From Prosthecobacter gellanilyticus (lineage in GTDB: Bacteria > Verrucomicrobiota > Verrucomicrobiia > Verrucomicrobiales > Verrucomicrobiaceae): a stretch of 64,000 nucleotides of DNA. The stretch's first letter is position 1. The number at the start of each line of letters is the position of its first letter. Shown here one piece after another: positions 8,828 to 17,492 of the stretch. The DNA lies in the NCBI RefSeq assembly GCF_007992435.1, contig NZ_BKAG01000011.1, positions 62,001 to 126,000 on the forward strand, given 5' to 3'. The notes beneath the pieces are model-generated. The model was not told the DNA's origin, did no database searches, and saw only the letters and a list, made by a program, of their open reading frames with translations. The translations under genes and the position numbers were made by a program.

Positions 8828-10765
8828 TCACGGTGTTGTCCGCAGCTCTTTCCCGGGAAGCAGGAACATCCGGCCAGCTTCATTGCAGATTAAAAGGTTA
8901 GGCCCGTCTCCGCCGAGCATGGTGCCGACGGCTCCCGTTTCATGCGCGCCGCCAGGCTGGACGATCTTGTCGTCCTTGTCGCGGAATGGCACCGGCATGG
9001 CGTAGCTGTTCTTGCCAGTGTTCAGCATCAGCAATGGGGTGCCGAGCGTTTTCTTGCCGATCTTCGGCATGGGCGAGCCGTTCTCGCGATCGGGGATGGA
9101 GTTCACACGGCCCGTGCCGATGACGAGGTCGAGGTGCCCGTCCTGATTCCAGTCGAAGAAGTCCAGTTTGCAGCGTCCGCTCATGCCGCCGACGCCGCCG
9201 CTCGCACCGATGGGCTTACCATCCGCGAGTTTCAGCAAGCCGCCATCCTCGACGTTGTAGTCATCGATGCGCCAGTAGAGATGCATGCGGTCGTCGCCGT
9301 CCATGATGGCGAGCGCGGTTCGTTCGCCGATCTTCGCCAGGGCAGGGCGGCAGCGCCACATGCCGTGCAGGTCGATGCCATCGCAGTAGATCGGATGCGC
9401 CGGATCAAGCTTTGCCTCCTTGGAGGTGCCCCGGTTGATGTAGATCATGTAGTCGCCCGTGATGTCACCGGTGACAAGATCGAGCAGCGAGTCGCCATTC
9501 CAGTCGATGGCGTTGGGCGAGAGGTAGCCCCAGCGTGCTTCCTGAAGTCCCTGCAAGCTTCCGGCATAACCGGCCTGGACTTGGATGTCACGTCCGCCTG
9601 CCTGCACGCGCGTGGCGGGGAGGAACTTAGGTTCGTCATTGCTGCCGATGTTCTGGAAGAACAGGACAAAGCCCTCCGAATTGCCGGCGAGGATGTCCAG
9701 CACCCCATCACCATTCCAATCCACAGTCGTCGGCGATGGCAGTGTGCCAGCATAGAGATCGGCATTCTCCTGAAGCACGGAAACGGGGTCCTCATACACC
9801 GGCGCTCCAGCCGGAGTGAACTCTCCGGTGAAGCGGTAGAAGTAGAGCGAGCCCTCACCGCAGGCGATGATGTCCGACAGTCCATTCTGCACATTTGGAT
9901 AGGCGCAGACACTCGGGCTGATGCTCGGGTGCCTCAGCGCATTGCCATCCGGGCCAGCGGTCAGACGTCTTTTTTCCAGGTCAAAGCCGGCGGAGGCTTT
10001 GTTGTGGTAGAAGACGAGGTTTCCCTGGCGTGAACCCGTCATGACATCGCGTTCATGCTCCTTGCCGAGATTCACCGCCGTGACGTTGTGCATGGTGAAA
10101 TACACCTCGTTCTTGGTGGCCGTGATCTGCTTCACCTCGCCTTTGGCCGTGACACCCATGAGGTAGCGATAGCGCATTTCCCCGTTGGAGATGCCGGATG
10201 AGTTGTAGGGCCGCCACTCTTCAGTCCACGGATGACCCTCGAGACTCTTGGCTCCATTGGAGACCTCAAAGGCTAGGTCATGGCTGCCATCCTCATTCAT
10301 CCACACGCCGAGGCTGGATGCTGATTTGACCTCGGTTGGGAGCTTCTCGCGCTTCGTCTCGCGGAACTCCATTTTCTTCGTGTCAAAATGGGTCGTGACC
10401 AGATCTGCCTTGTCGATCCAAAGGCCGGTGACACTGCCGTCCTCGGCCTGAAAGACCGCGCCCTTTTCTGTGAAGGAACATTTCACCTCCGCAGGTTGCG
10501 CAAACACTGGCGCTCCTGATTCCGCCGTGTCCACCCAGCGGAAGAGATGCACCGCCTTAGGCCCGCCATAGCCGGCGACGAAGAGGTCGGGCTGCTTGCC
10601 GCCAAACACCTTCGCATGTCCCAGCACATGATGAGTCAAGTTCACCAAGGCGAGAGGTCCCCGGCCTTTCTCGGCGGCGGACGGAAGCGCCTTGGTACCG
10701 GGCGGTAGATGCGGTTCCGCGTTGCAAGCTGTGACGAGGAAAAGGAGAAAGAGAAGCGGCTTCAT
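8828..10765 (-). CDS. FG-GAP/VCBS-repeat lipoprotein (beta-propeller)
   Basis: The 645-residue product starts with a lipoprotein signal (LLFLFLVTAC, lipid-attachment Cys at about residue 14). The body carries repeats of the type DWNGDGVLDILAGNSEG, DWNGDSLLDLVTGDITGDY and DWNQDGHLDLVIGTG. These are the Ca-binding FG-GAP/VCBS motifs of integrin-like seven-bladed propellers. Such proteins are surface or periplasmic and are common in Verrucomicrobia and Planctomycetes; no enzyme motif is visible. It is transcribed away from the NTF2-like gene block and lies tail-to-tail with the ceramidase gene. Confidence 0.85.
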   Translation of the reverse strand: MKPLLFLLFLVTACNAEPHLPPGTKALPSAAEKGRGPLALVNLTHHVLGHAKVFGGKQPDLFVAGYGGPKAVHLFRWVDTAESGAPVFAQPAEVKCSFTEKGAVFQAEDGSVTGLWIDKADLVTTHFDTKKMEFRETKREKLPTEVKSASSLGVWMNEDGSHDLAFEVSNGAKSLEGHPWTEEWRPYNSSGISNGEMRYRYLMGVTAKGEVKQITATKNEVYFTMHNVTAVNLGKEHERDVMTGSRQGNLVFYHNKASAGFDLEKRRLTAGPDGNALRHPSISPSVCAYPNVQNGLSDIIACGEGSLYFYRFTGEFTPAGAPVYEDPVSVLQENADLYAGTLPSPTTVDWNGDGVLDILAGNSEGFVLFFQNIGSNDEPKFLPATRVQAGGRDIQVQAGYAGSLQGLQEARWGYLSPNAIDWNGDSLLDLVTGDITGDYMIYINRGTSKEAKLDPAHPIYCDGIDLHGMWRCRPALAKIGERTALAIMDGDDRMHLYWRIDDYNVEDGGLLKLADGKPIGASGGVGGMSGRCKLDFFDWNQDGHLDLVIGTGRVNSIPDRENGSPMPKIGKKTLGTPLLMLNTGKNSYAMPVPFRDKDDKIVQPGGAHETGAVGTMLGGDGPNLLICNEAGRMFLLPGKELRTTP

Positions 10766-10897
10766 GCAGGAGCAGTCGATGGTCAGATGAGGTGACTGGA
10801 ATGAACCGCAAACGTGGCAGGCAGGTCACGATCTATCCGGCTTTGGCCATCACTTGATGCCAAATCTTGAACCCGCATGAGGCTTCTTGATGTGGGC

Positions 10898-11341
10898 CTA
10901 CTTGGTCGCTGGCGGCAGCTTGCAGGACTGCCAGGCAAGGAAGCGCCATTCGCCGTTCTCCTGACGCCACACCGCCAGGAAGCTCAGCACACTGTCCATC
11001 TCGCCGGTGGCCGTCACGGCCTTGATGTGCGCGCGGCCTGTCATCAGGGCGATGCCAGGGGCAGGGAAGGTGAAGTTCTGCTCCTCGTAGTCGTAGCCCA
11101 CATACTTGGTCTTTCCGGAGGTGAGGATGTCAATGAAGGAGGGCTTTGTGTCCACCACACCGCTGGAGTGCGCATAGCGCAGTTCATCTGAAAAGATGGC
11201 ACTGAGCTTGTCTTTGTCTGCTGACTGCATGGCCGCAACACGGGCTTTGTCCGCTGCTTTCACCGCCGCAAGCTGGGCATCATCCGCGTGGGCGGTGAAA
11301 ACGGTGGCAAGGCAGATGAGGAGGATGGAGAGGAGTTTCAT
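10898..11341 (-). CDS. Secreted NTF2-like (DUF4440/SnoaL-type) protein
   Basis: The product is 147 residues with a signal peptide (MKLLSILLICLATVFTAHA) followed by a small cone-shaped NTF2-like domain: an N-terminal helix rich in Ala/Lys, LSAIFSDELRYAHSSG, and a final beta hairpin (FLAVWRQENGEWRFLAWQS) typical of DUF4440. Members act as small-ligand binding or ketosteroid-isomerase-like proteins; the ligand here is unknown. Its ATG overlaps the stop of the deacetylase-like gene (ATGA overlap), so the two are probably translationally coupled. Confidence 0.8.
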   Translation of the reverse strand: MKLLSILLICLATVFTAHADDAQLAAVKAADKARVAAMQSADKDKLSAIFSDELRYAHSSGVVDTKPSFIDILTSGKTKYVGYDYEEQNFTFPAPGIALMTGRAHIKAVTATGEMDSVLSFLAVWRQENGEWRFLAWQSCKLPPATK

Positions 11342-12096
11342 GGTTGGTTAGGCTGGACTTTCTTGAGGTATTCAGAAGGCGTCATGAAGACCACATTTTT
11401 GGACTTCAGGAACTCGATGATCTCCACGAAGCCTGCCCAGCGCTTGTCATCCCACTGATCAGGATGGCCTTGTAAAACCAGCACCTCGCGTGTGGCAGCA
11501 TTCTTCTCGTAGACGGTTTTAAACTTCTCCGGATCGGGCACAAAGGTCGGGTTCTCCAAAGCGAGAACACGCTCGATGCTGAGGCGTTTGAAGTGCTTCG
11601 GCTGCTTCGGTCCATAGAGCCAGATCTTCACGCTCGGCACGGCTTGAAGGGCCTCATCCGTGGCCTCGGTGGTGCCGCTCCAATGAGGGCCAAAGGCGAC
11701 GAGAGGAAAGCCAAGCTTCTCCTGGGCGAGTTTGGCGCCTTTCTCCAAGATGGCCTGCTGCTCGGCTGCGGTGCCTTGCTCGAACTCCCCGGGCTCGCTG
11801 GCTTTTTTCATGTGGTAGCCATGCATCCAGAACTCGATCTGACCTGCCGCCTGCACGTCCTTGAGCCATTGAAAGTAGGTTGGGTTGTCCTTCTCCAAGG
11901 ATTCCGTGATGATGCCAAAGGAGCCTTTGATCTTCTGCTCGATGAGATAGTCATGCACCTTCTGCCAGCGGAGCGAGACCGGGCTGCTGCCAATCTTCCG
12001 GGCCACCACGTCATCGAGCTTCAGGAGAATGACCTGAGGCTCCGCGAGAGCAGAGCCGACAATGGAAAGGAACAGAGCGCAAAGAAGGCGTTTCAT
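11338..12096 (-). CDS. Secreted polysaccharide-deacetylase-like (NodB-fold) protein
   Basis: The frame extends upstream to 12348, but that part is antisense to dnaB. The ATG at 12096 begins a signal peptide (MKRLLCALFLSIVGSALA), giving 252 residues. The chain has the start of a CE4/NodB barrel: VILLKLDDV (position of the TFDD motif), KGSFGIITESL, IEFWMHGYHMK (the H-x-x-x-H-like metal site) and VLQGHPDQWD near the end. It resembles proteins annotated as polysaccharide deacetylase or DUF2334 relatives; the exact substrate cannot be told. It overlaps the following NTF2-like gene by 4 bp. Confidence 0.75.
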   Translation of the reverse strand: MKRLLCALFLSIVGSALAEPQVILLKLDDVVARKIGSSPVSLRWQKVHDYLIEQKIKGSFGIITESLEKDNPTYFQWLKDVQAAGQIEFWMHGYHMKKASEPGEFEQGTAAEQQAILEKGAKLAQEKLGFPLVAFGPHWSGTTEATDEALQAVPSVKIWLYGPKQPKHFKRLSIERVLALENPTFVPDPEKFKTVYEKNAATREVLVLQGHPDQWDDKRWAGFVEIIEFLKSKNVVFMTPSEYLKKVQPNQP

Positions 12097-12160
12097 GGGG
12101 AAGAATTTCCCGCATCTTGCCGCGCCTTCATTCAAGAGTGAAGCTCCAAATGGCGAAGCA

Positions 12161-13690
12161 TTATGGCGAATCAGGCTCCGCTTCCGGCGAACGCTCCACG
12201 AAGCGCATGGCGTAGTCGATGAAGCGCAGCGGCACGTCATCAGTGGGGCCGTTACGATTTTTGGCGAGAATGAGCAGGGCCTGGCCCTTCTTCCTGGCTT
12301 CCTCTTCCTCGTCACCGACTTCCATTTTGCCACCGGCATAGTCTTCACGAGTCAGCAGACCCACCATGTCAGCGTCCTGCTCGATGGAGCCAGACTCACG
12401 CAGGTCAGAGAGCACGGGGCGCTGGCCTTTACGGCCTTCCACCGCTCGGTTGAGCTGGGCCAGCACGATGACCGGGATGTTCAGCTCCTTGGCGATGCCC
12501 TTGATGCCGGCGGAGATTTCCGCGATTTCGATCTGGCGGTTGTCCTTGGCTCGACGGCTGCTGCTGGTCACAAGCTGCAAGTAGTCGATCATGATGACCT
12601 GGATGTTGTGCTGCTTCTTCAGACGTCGCGCCTTGGCGCGCATCTCCAGCACATCCAGGCCTGGCGTGTCATCAATGAAGATCTGCGCCTTCTGAAGATC
12701 GCGTGTGGCTTTCGCCAACGCTTCTTGTTGGGCACGGGAGAGCAGGCCGCGGGAGAGGTCCTGCATGGAAAGCTGCGCGCGGGAGACGAGGAGACGACGC
12801 ACCAGCATGGTGGCACTCATTTCCAGGCTGAACACCGCCGCCGCATGGTTGCAGTCCACGGAGATGTGCTCAATGAGGTTCATCGCGAAGGAGGTCTTAC
12901 CCATCGAAGGACGGGCTGCGATGACGAACATTTCAGAACCCTGCAAGCCACTGCTGAGCTTGTCCAGCACGCTGTAACCGGTGGACAGACCACGAAGCTG
13001 CCCGGGATGCTCCAGCATGTACTGGATGGAGTCGATGGCCTCCGCCACATGGGAGGAAAGGGACTTCATGTTGTCCTCCTTGCCGGTGGATTCACGCACG
13101 GCGAGCATGCGCTGCTCTGCCTGGTCCACGAGCGTGCCGACATCGCCATCGATCTGCTCCTTGCCGAACTCGTAGGCCGTGTGGATGTTGATGGAGCAGG
13201 CGTGGATGAGCTGGCGCAGCAGGTATTTGTCGAGAACGATCTTCTTGTAGTGAAGATAGTGCGCCGGGCTGGGGACGAAGGTGAAAAGCTCGGTGATGGC
13301 CGCTGGTCCGCCCACGCGGTCTAACATATTTTGATCACGAAGAACGTTCGTGACCATCACGGGGTCGATGGGGATGTTCTTGTCGTAGAACTCGAGAAGC
13401 TTCTCGTAGATGGTGCGGTTCGCCTCGTGATAAAAGGCCGCGATAGGCAGGTTCACGCGGCTTTCGCTCAAGCGCTCATTTGGATCCTGCAGCAGGCTGG
13501 AAAGCACGCTCTTCTCCGCCTCATCCGAGAAGGGCAGAGCACGGTTGATGTTCGCCAGCAACTCCTCGGCCGTTGGCTCTCCCTTCTTCTTTCCAAACGG
13601 ATTCGCCTGGGCAGGCTTGGCCGCGTCACGCGCGGGTAGATCGCCCGAGGCGGCAGCGGCTGGAATGAGAGTGGAAGCGGACTCGGCCAT
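12161..13690 (-). CDS. dnaB: Replicative DNA helicase DnaB
   Basis: This 509-residue protein has an Ala/Pro-rich leader of about 50 residues, the DnaB N-terminal helical domain (LPFSDEAEKSVLSSLLQDP through the primase-binding collar) and a RecA-type motor domain. Visible motor motifs are Walker A ARPSMGKTSFA, the VFSLEMSATMLVRRL motif, Walker B VIMIDYLQLV, and the C-terminal LAQLNRAVEGR and LSDLRESGSIEQDADMV. DnaB is the ring helicase that unwinds DNA ahead of the replisome. No intein or truncation is present. The start ATG at 13690 lies about 100 bp downstream of pyrF; the gap contains two small hairpins. Confidence 0.96.
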   Translation of the reverse strand: MAESASTLIPAAAASGDLPARDAAKPAQANPFGKKKGEPTAEELLANINRALPFSDEAEKSVLSSLLQDPNERLSESRVNLPIAAFYHEANRTIYEKLLEFYDKNIPIDPVMVTNVLRDQNMLDRVGGPAAITELFTFVPSPAHYLHYKKIVLDKYLLRQLIHACSINIHTAYEFGKEQIDGDVGTLVDQAEQRMLAVRESTGKEDNMKSLSSHVAEAIDSIQYMLEHPGQLRGLSTGYSVLDKLSSGLQGSEMFVIAARPSMGKTSFAMNLIEHISVDCNHAAAVFSLEMSATMLVRRLLVSRAQLSMQDLSRGLLSRAQQEALAKATRDLQKAQIFIDDTPGLDVLEMRAKARRLKKQHNIQVIMIDYLQLVTSSSRRAKDNRQIEIAEISAGIKGIAKELNIPVIVLAQLNRAVEGRKGQRPVLSDLRESGSIEQDADMVGLLTREDYAGGKMEVGDEEEEARKKGQALLILAKNRNGPTDDVPLRFIDYAMRFVERSPEAEPDSP

Positions 13691-13739
13691 GATGGGCAGC
13701 GGAGTAGGGCCTGGAACGATTGTTAAAACAATCTGAAGA

Positions 13740-13765
13740 ACCGCTCATTCTTGTGAATAAGCGGT
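13740..13765 (-). terminator. Weak hairpin between pyrF and dnaB
   Basis: Bases 13740-13750 and 13755-13765 form an 11-bp stem with one G-T pair and a 4-base loop. A second small palindrome (7 bp each side) sits at 13718-13733. They lie just downstream of pyrF on the minus strand. There is no strong U-run, so this may be a weak terminator or only a leader structure of dnaB. Confidence 0.3.
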
Positions 13766-13791
13766 CTCGGCCCTTCATCGTGAAGCTGGTC

Positions 13792-14550
13792 TTAAGCCAG
13801 TGCGGCGCGGATGCTCTGGTCCCAGTGGGCGGCGCGCTCGGCGTAGGTCTTGCCGTCGTCCTGATAGAGGATGCCGCGGGAGACATTCACGAGCAGCGGG
13901 GCCTTGCGGCCTGCGCCTTTGAGTGCGGCGAGATCCCCACCCTGGGCGCCGAGACCTGGGATGAGCAGAGGCACGTCCGGGGTGCGGGAGAGCACTTCTT
14001 GAGCGGCATTGGTTAGGCCGATGACGAGGCCGACCTGCGGGCTGGCCTGGGTCATGTCAGCGACGATTTCGAAGACCTGCCTGTCACCACCGGCGAGCTT
14101 TTGCAGCTCGATGTCGGCAGCGCCTTTGTTCGAGGTCACGCCGAGCAGGTAGATGCCTTTGTCCGCGTATTTGAGGAAGGGTTCCAGCGTGTCGCGGCCC
14201 ATGTAGGGATTCAGCGTCACAGCATCCACATCCAGCTCATCGTAGGCGGCCTTGGCGTAGTAACCCTGGGTCTCGCCAATGTCTCCGCGCTTCACGTCCA
14301 GCACGATGGGGATCTCCTTCGGGATCTGTTTCAGGATCATGGAAAGCAGGCGCATGCCACGCCAGCCGAGGGCTTCAAAGTAGGCCGAGTTGGGCTTGAA
14401 GGCAGCCGCATAGGGCAGGGTTTCCTCAATGATCTGAAGGATGTGCTTCTTGGTGGATTCGAGCGCATTGTCCGCACGGATGTCCAGGCCGACACAGAGG
14501 TTGGAGCCGGTGGCAGCGATGCGTTGTTCGAGTTTGTCGCGGAAAGTCAT
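13792..14550 (-). CDS. pyrF: Orotidine 5'-phosphate decarboxylase (type 2)
   Basis: The enzyme decarboxylates OMP to UMP, the last step of pyrimidine synthesis. The longer frame to 14604 is discarded because the ATG at 14550 gives the normal start MTFRDKLEQRIAATGSNLCV and 252 residues. Key features are NLCVGLDIRAD, FKPNSAYFEALG and the catalytic VLDVKRGDIGET (the D-x-K-x-x-D charged network). Also visible are VTLNPYMGRDTLEPF, LLGVTSNKGAADIE and GLVIGLTNAA. These patterns are those of the type 2 (longer) OMP decarboxylases. It sits between dnaB and an HlyD-type adaptor gene on the same strand. Confidence 0.93.
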   Translation of the reverse strand: MTFRDKLEQRIAATGSNLCVGLDIRADNALESTKKHILQIIEETLPYAAAFKPNSAYFEALGWRGMRLLSMILKQIPKEIPIVLDVKRGDIGETQGYYAKAAYDELDVDAVTLNPYMGRDTLEPFLKYADKGIYLLGVTSNKGAADIELQKLAGGDRQVFEIVADMTQASPQVGLVIGLTNAAQEVLSRTPDVPLLIPGLGAQGGDLAALKGAGRKAPLLVNVSRGILYQDDGKTYAERAAHWDQSIRAALA

Positions 14551-14600
14551 GGTTCGGGGGGAGGGGAGACTGGACGGCAAAGCCTTCCATTCAACCCTCA

Positions 14601-15860
14601 TCACGGAACTTTTACATCTTTGAGGGCGATCTCAGCGCCATCCACCACGGAGTCCGGGGGATGCATGAGCACCTCGGCTCCTGCTTCGATACCGCCGAGC
14701 ACCTGGGACATCTTGCCGTCTGTGCGGCCGACCTGCACTTTGACTTTCTTGGCGTGGTTGCCATCTTTGACAAAGGTCATCCACTCTGTGCCTTCACGGA
14801 AAAGGCCGCCGCCGGGAACGAGCAGGACGTCCTCCTGATGCCATACGGCCACGCGGACCTCCACGCGATAGCGGTCGCCGAGTCCTTTGGCCTCGGGAGG
14901 CAGGGGCTCGAGGTCGCTCAGCACGATGACCCGCTGCTCTTCCACGCCAAGCGCGGAGACCTTGGTGAAGGCAGCAGGCTCCACGCGGCGCACGCGGGCC
15001 TTCAGCGCGGTGTCGCCGCCCCACTGATCCACCAGCACCTCAGCGCCCGGCTTCATGCCGACGACGTCACGGGAGAGGATCTCGGCCTCGATCTCCAGGT
15101 CTGCGGGATCCCCGACCTCCACCAAAGCAGTGCCTGCGGTGACCATCATGGCGCTTTCCTGCTGCACCTTGAGCACGCGGCCATTCACCGGGCTCTTCAC
15201 GTCCATGGTGGCACCTGAACCAGCGCCTGGGGCGGTGATCTGCAGCAGCGCAGCCTTGGCCGTGGTGACCTCATACTCGGCCACCTTCATGGCGAACTCG
15301 CTGGCCCGGACTTCACGTGCGCGAGTCTGCGCTTCGAGCTCGATGCGCTCGCGATCCGTGGTGGAGATGCTGCCTTCGGCGACATTCTTCTTCACGCGAT
15401 CCCAGTTCGCCGTGGCAAACTGGGCCGATGTGCGCGCCATGGCCACGGCTTCCTGGGCACGGAGTTGACCCGCCTCAGCGGCTTGCACACGAGCCTCGGC
15501 CTGGGCTTGAGCACGGGCATCCAGAAGGGGAGAGATGCCAGGTTCGATGACCGTGAGCACCGTTTCATTGGCCTTCACTTCATCGCCTGCTTTCAAAGAC
15601 ACGCGACGCATGTTGCCGGTGACTGGAGCGGCCACGATGTAGCGATTGCGGATCCGGGTCTTGCCTTCCTCCACCACATGCACGGTCAGCGGTCCACGGC
15701 TGATCTTCGCCGTTTCCACCGGGATGGGCTTGGTGCGCAATCCTGAGGCCACCAAGGTCACCAGACCGAGCCCGAGTCCCCATAAGACGAGCTTTCGCAG
15801 CAAGCCGCGTGTCGGCTTCTTTTTCGTATTCTCCCAGGGGGGAGTCGCAGTGCTTTCCAT
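14601..15860 (-). CDS. HlyD-family periplasmic adaptor of an efflux system
   Basis: The ATG at 15860 (MESTATPPWENTKKK) is preferred over the frame start at 15896; the product has 419 residues. It has one N-terminal membrane helix (about 24-42), a beta-barrel/lipoyl half-motif (APVTGNMRRVSLKAGDEVKA), a long Ala/Arg/Glu coiled-coil hairpin (about 105-205), a second lipoyl half (VKSPVNGRVLKVQQES) and C-terminal barrel and membrane-proximal strands. This is the adaptor (membrane-fusion) protein of ABC- or RND-type efflux. No transporter subunit is adjacent, so its partner must be elsewhere or supplied in trans. Confidence 0.88.
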   Translation of the reverse strand: MESTATPPWENTKKKPTRGLLRKLVLWGLGLGLVTLVASGLRTKPIPVETAKISRGPLTVHVVEEGKTRIRNRYIVAAPVTGNMRRVSLKAGDEVKANETVLTVIEPGISPLLDARAQAQAEARVQAAEAGQLRAQEAVAMARTSAQFATANWDRVKKNVAEGSISTTDRERIELEAQTRAREVRASEFAMKVAEYEVTTAKAALLQITAPGAGSGATMDVKSPVNGRVLKVQQESAMMVTAGTALVEVGDPADLEIEAEILSRDVVGMKPGAEVLVDQWGGDTALKARVRRVEPAAFTKVSALGVEEQRVIVLSDLEPLPPEAKGLGDRYRVEVRVAVWHQEDVLLVPGGGLFREGTEWMTFVKDGNHAKKVKVQVGRTDGKMSQVLGGIEAGAEVLMHPPDSVVDGAEIALKDVKVP

Positions 15861-15906
15861 GGGGACACCCCCTAACGCAGCCTGCCACGATCTCAACCCC
15901 GAGCCT

Positions 15907-17346
15907 TCATCGCGGATACTTCTCTAGTAGCAACCGCTCAGCGGTGGCGAGCGTAGCCGCCTGCGCTGGATCGTCCGCATGGTTCTTCAGCTCGGCGGGA
16001 TCTTGTTCGGTCAAATACAGCTCGCGAGCTGTCACGGCCTTGGTCTTCCAGTCACGCCACTCGGTATAGCGGGCATCGGCGGTGCGCACACTGTAACCCA
16101 TGACTTTGGGTTGCTTGTCAGGCTCGCGATCATAGTAGGCAGGACGTGGATGCTGGGTGAAGGCGGCGAGTTTGAGCTTCCTTGCTGGATCCGCCAGCAC
16201 GGGGACGAGGCTTTTGCCGTCCAGACCGTCGGGCTTCGGCAGTCCGCAGAGGTCCACGAGGGTGGGGAAGATGTCCACGAGCTCGGCTAGCGCGCTGGTC
16301 TTCCTGCCATGGTTCTCAGGACGCAGATCACTGATCAGCAGCGGCACATGCGCATCGAACTCAAAGTCGGAGGTTTTACCCCAGAGCGAGTGTTCGCCGA
16401 TGTGGTAACCGTGATCAGCGAAGAAGATGATGACGGTGTTTTTGGCGGCGCCACTTGCTTCAAGCGCAGCGAGCACTTTGCCGACTTGGGCATCCATGTA
16501 GCTGATGTTGGCAAAGTAGCCGTGGCGCATCTCGGCACTCTGCTCGGCGGTCAGCGGTTGCTGTTTCGCGGGCGGACCGAGGATCTCTGTGCTCTGATGA
16601 AAGGCGATGTCTGGAGCGCCTTCGGGCCTGGCTGGATTCAGCGCGGGAAGCTTGGCTCGATCATAGAGGTCCCAGTATTTCTTCGGTGCATTGAAGGGCG
16701 CATGAGGCTTCCAAAATCCGACGGCGAGGAAGAACGCTTCATCCTTCACCTGGGCAAGTGTTCGCACGGCTTCCGCAGCCACGCGACCATCGAAGTAAGC
16801 TTCATCCGGCACGTCACGGCATTCAACGAGCGGGACATCGGTGTAGGTGCGGCCCGTGGTCGTGGTGGCGAGGTTAGGTGGGAGTTCGCCAGACACCTTC
16901 GGAGCATCATGACCATGGCTCTCATAGTGCAGAAACTCGTCTGCGCTCCAGGATCGGCGGTCACCCTTTTCCTTCGTGTGCCAGTTGTGGAAGATCTTGC
17001 CCACGCCACGTGTGGTATAACCATGTTCTTTGAACCAGAGGGGCAGGGTGGTGACGTCAGGATTGAGCTCGCGAAAATGCGTGCCGTTGTTCCAAAGCTT
17101 CAGGGTGTCCGGACGTCGCCCTGTGAGCAAGGAGGAGCGAGAGGGGTTGCACACCGCCTGCTGGCAGTAGGCACGGTCAAACTGCACGCTGCGCTTCGCG
17201 AGTTTGTCGAGGTTCGGTGTCAGCGCTGAAGAGCCATAGCAGCCCATCTCGGGACGAAAGTCATCTGCCATGATGAAGAGCACGTTGGGCTTGGCGGCGG
17301 AGAGTGATGCGGCGCCAAGGAAAAGGAGGGAAAGGCTGCGGAACAT
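15907..17346 (-). CDS. Secreted type I sulfatase (iduronate-2-sulfatase-like)
   Basis: The ATG at 17346 begins a signal peptide (MFRSLSLLFLGAASLSA), giving 479 residues; the longer frame to 17388 is unlikely. NVLFIMADDFRPEMG supplies the metal-binding Asp pair. CNPSRSSLLTGRRP contains C66 of the C-x-P-S-R motif, which is converted to formylglycine in active sulfatases. Later matches are VGKIFHNW, VGFWKPHAPF, FFADHGYHIGEHSLWGK and the C-terminal metal-site region. The HNW/KPHAPF pattern resembles iduronate-2-sulfatase and related glycan sulfatases. Activity needs a formylglycine-generating enzyme or anSME elsewhere in the genome. It is divergently transcribed from the next gene. Confidence 0.92.
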   Translation of the reverse strand: MFRSLSLLFLGAASLSAAKPNVLFIMADDFRPEMGCYGSSALTPNLDKLAKRSVQFDRAYCQQAVCNPSRSSLLTGRRPDTLKLWNNGTHFRELNPDVTTLPLWFKEHGYTTRGVGKIFHNWHTKEKGDRRSWSADEFLHYESHGHDAPKVSGELPPNLATTTTGRTYTDVPLVECRDVPDEAYFDGRVAAEAVRTLAQVKDEAFFLAVGFWKPHAPFNAPKKYWDLYDRAKLPALNPARPEGAPDIAFHQSTEILGPPAKQQPLTAEQSAEMRHGYFANISYMDAQVGKVLAALEASGAAKNTVIIFFADHGYHIGEHSLWGKTSDFEFDAHVPLLISDLRPENHGRKTSALAELVDIFPTLVDLCGLPKPDGLDGKSLVPVLADPARKLKLAAFTQHPRPAYYDREPDKQPKVMGYSVRTADARYTEWRDWKTKAVTARELYLTEQDPAELKNHADDPAQAATLATAERLLLEKYPR

Positions 17347-17492
17347 GGAAGTGTGCTCATCACGATGCCGCAGCCGGTGAACTATCATTCATTTTAGCGT
17401 GGAAACGAAGGCGGAGAAAGTTTGCCAGCCATGACGAAACATGAAGAATCGGCGGGCTTGCGCGTGTTTAGCTCACTCGTTCATTTTCTCTC

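Noticed and set aside
8942..10033. 363-aa plus-strand frame over the FG-GAP gene
   Set aside because: Shadow; the FG-GAP repeats read on the minus strand.
11338..12348. 336-residue version of the deacetylase-like protein
   Set aside because: The first 84 codons are antisense to dnaB and its spacer; a signal peptide begins at 12096.
12062..13324. 420-aa plus-strand frame over dnaB
   Set aside because: Shadow of the dnaB gene, which has all DnaB motifs on the minus strand.
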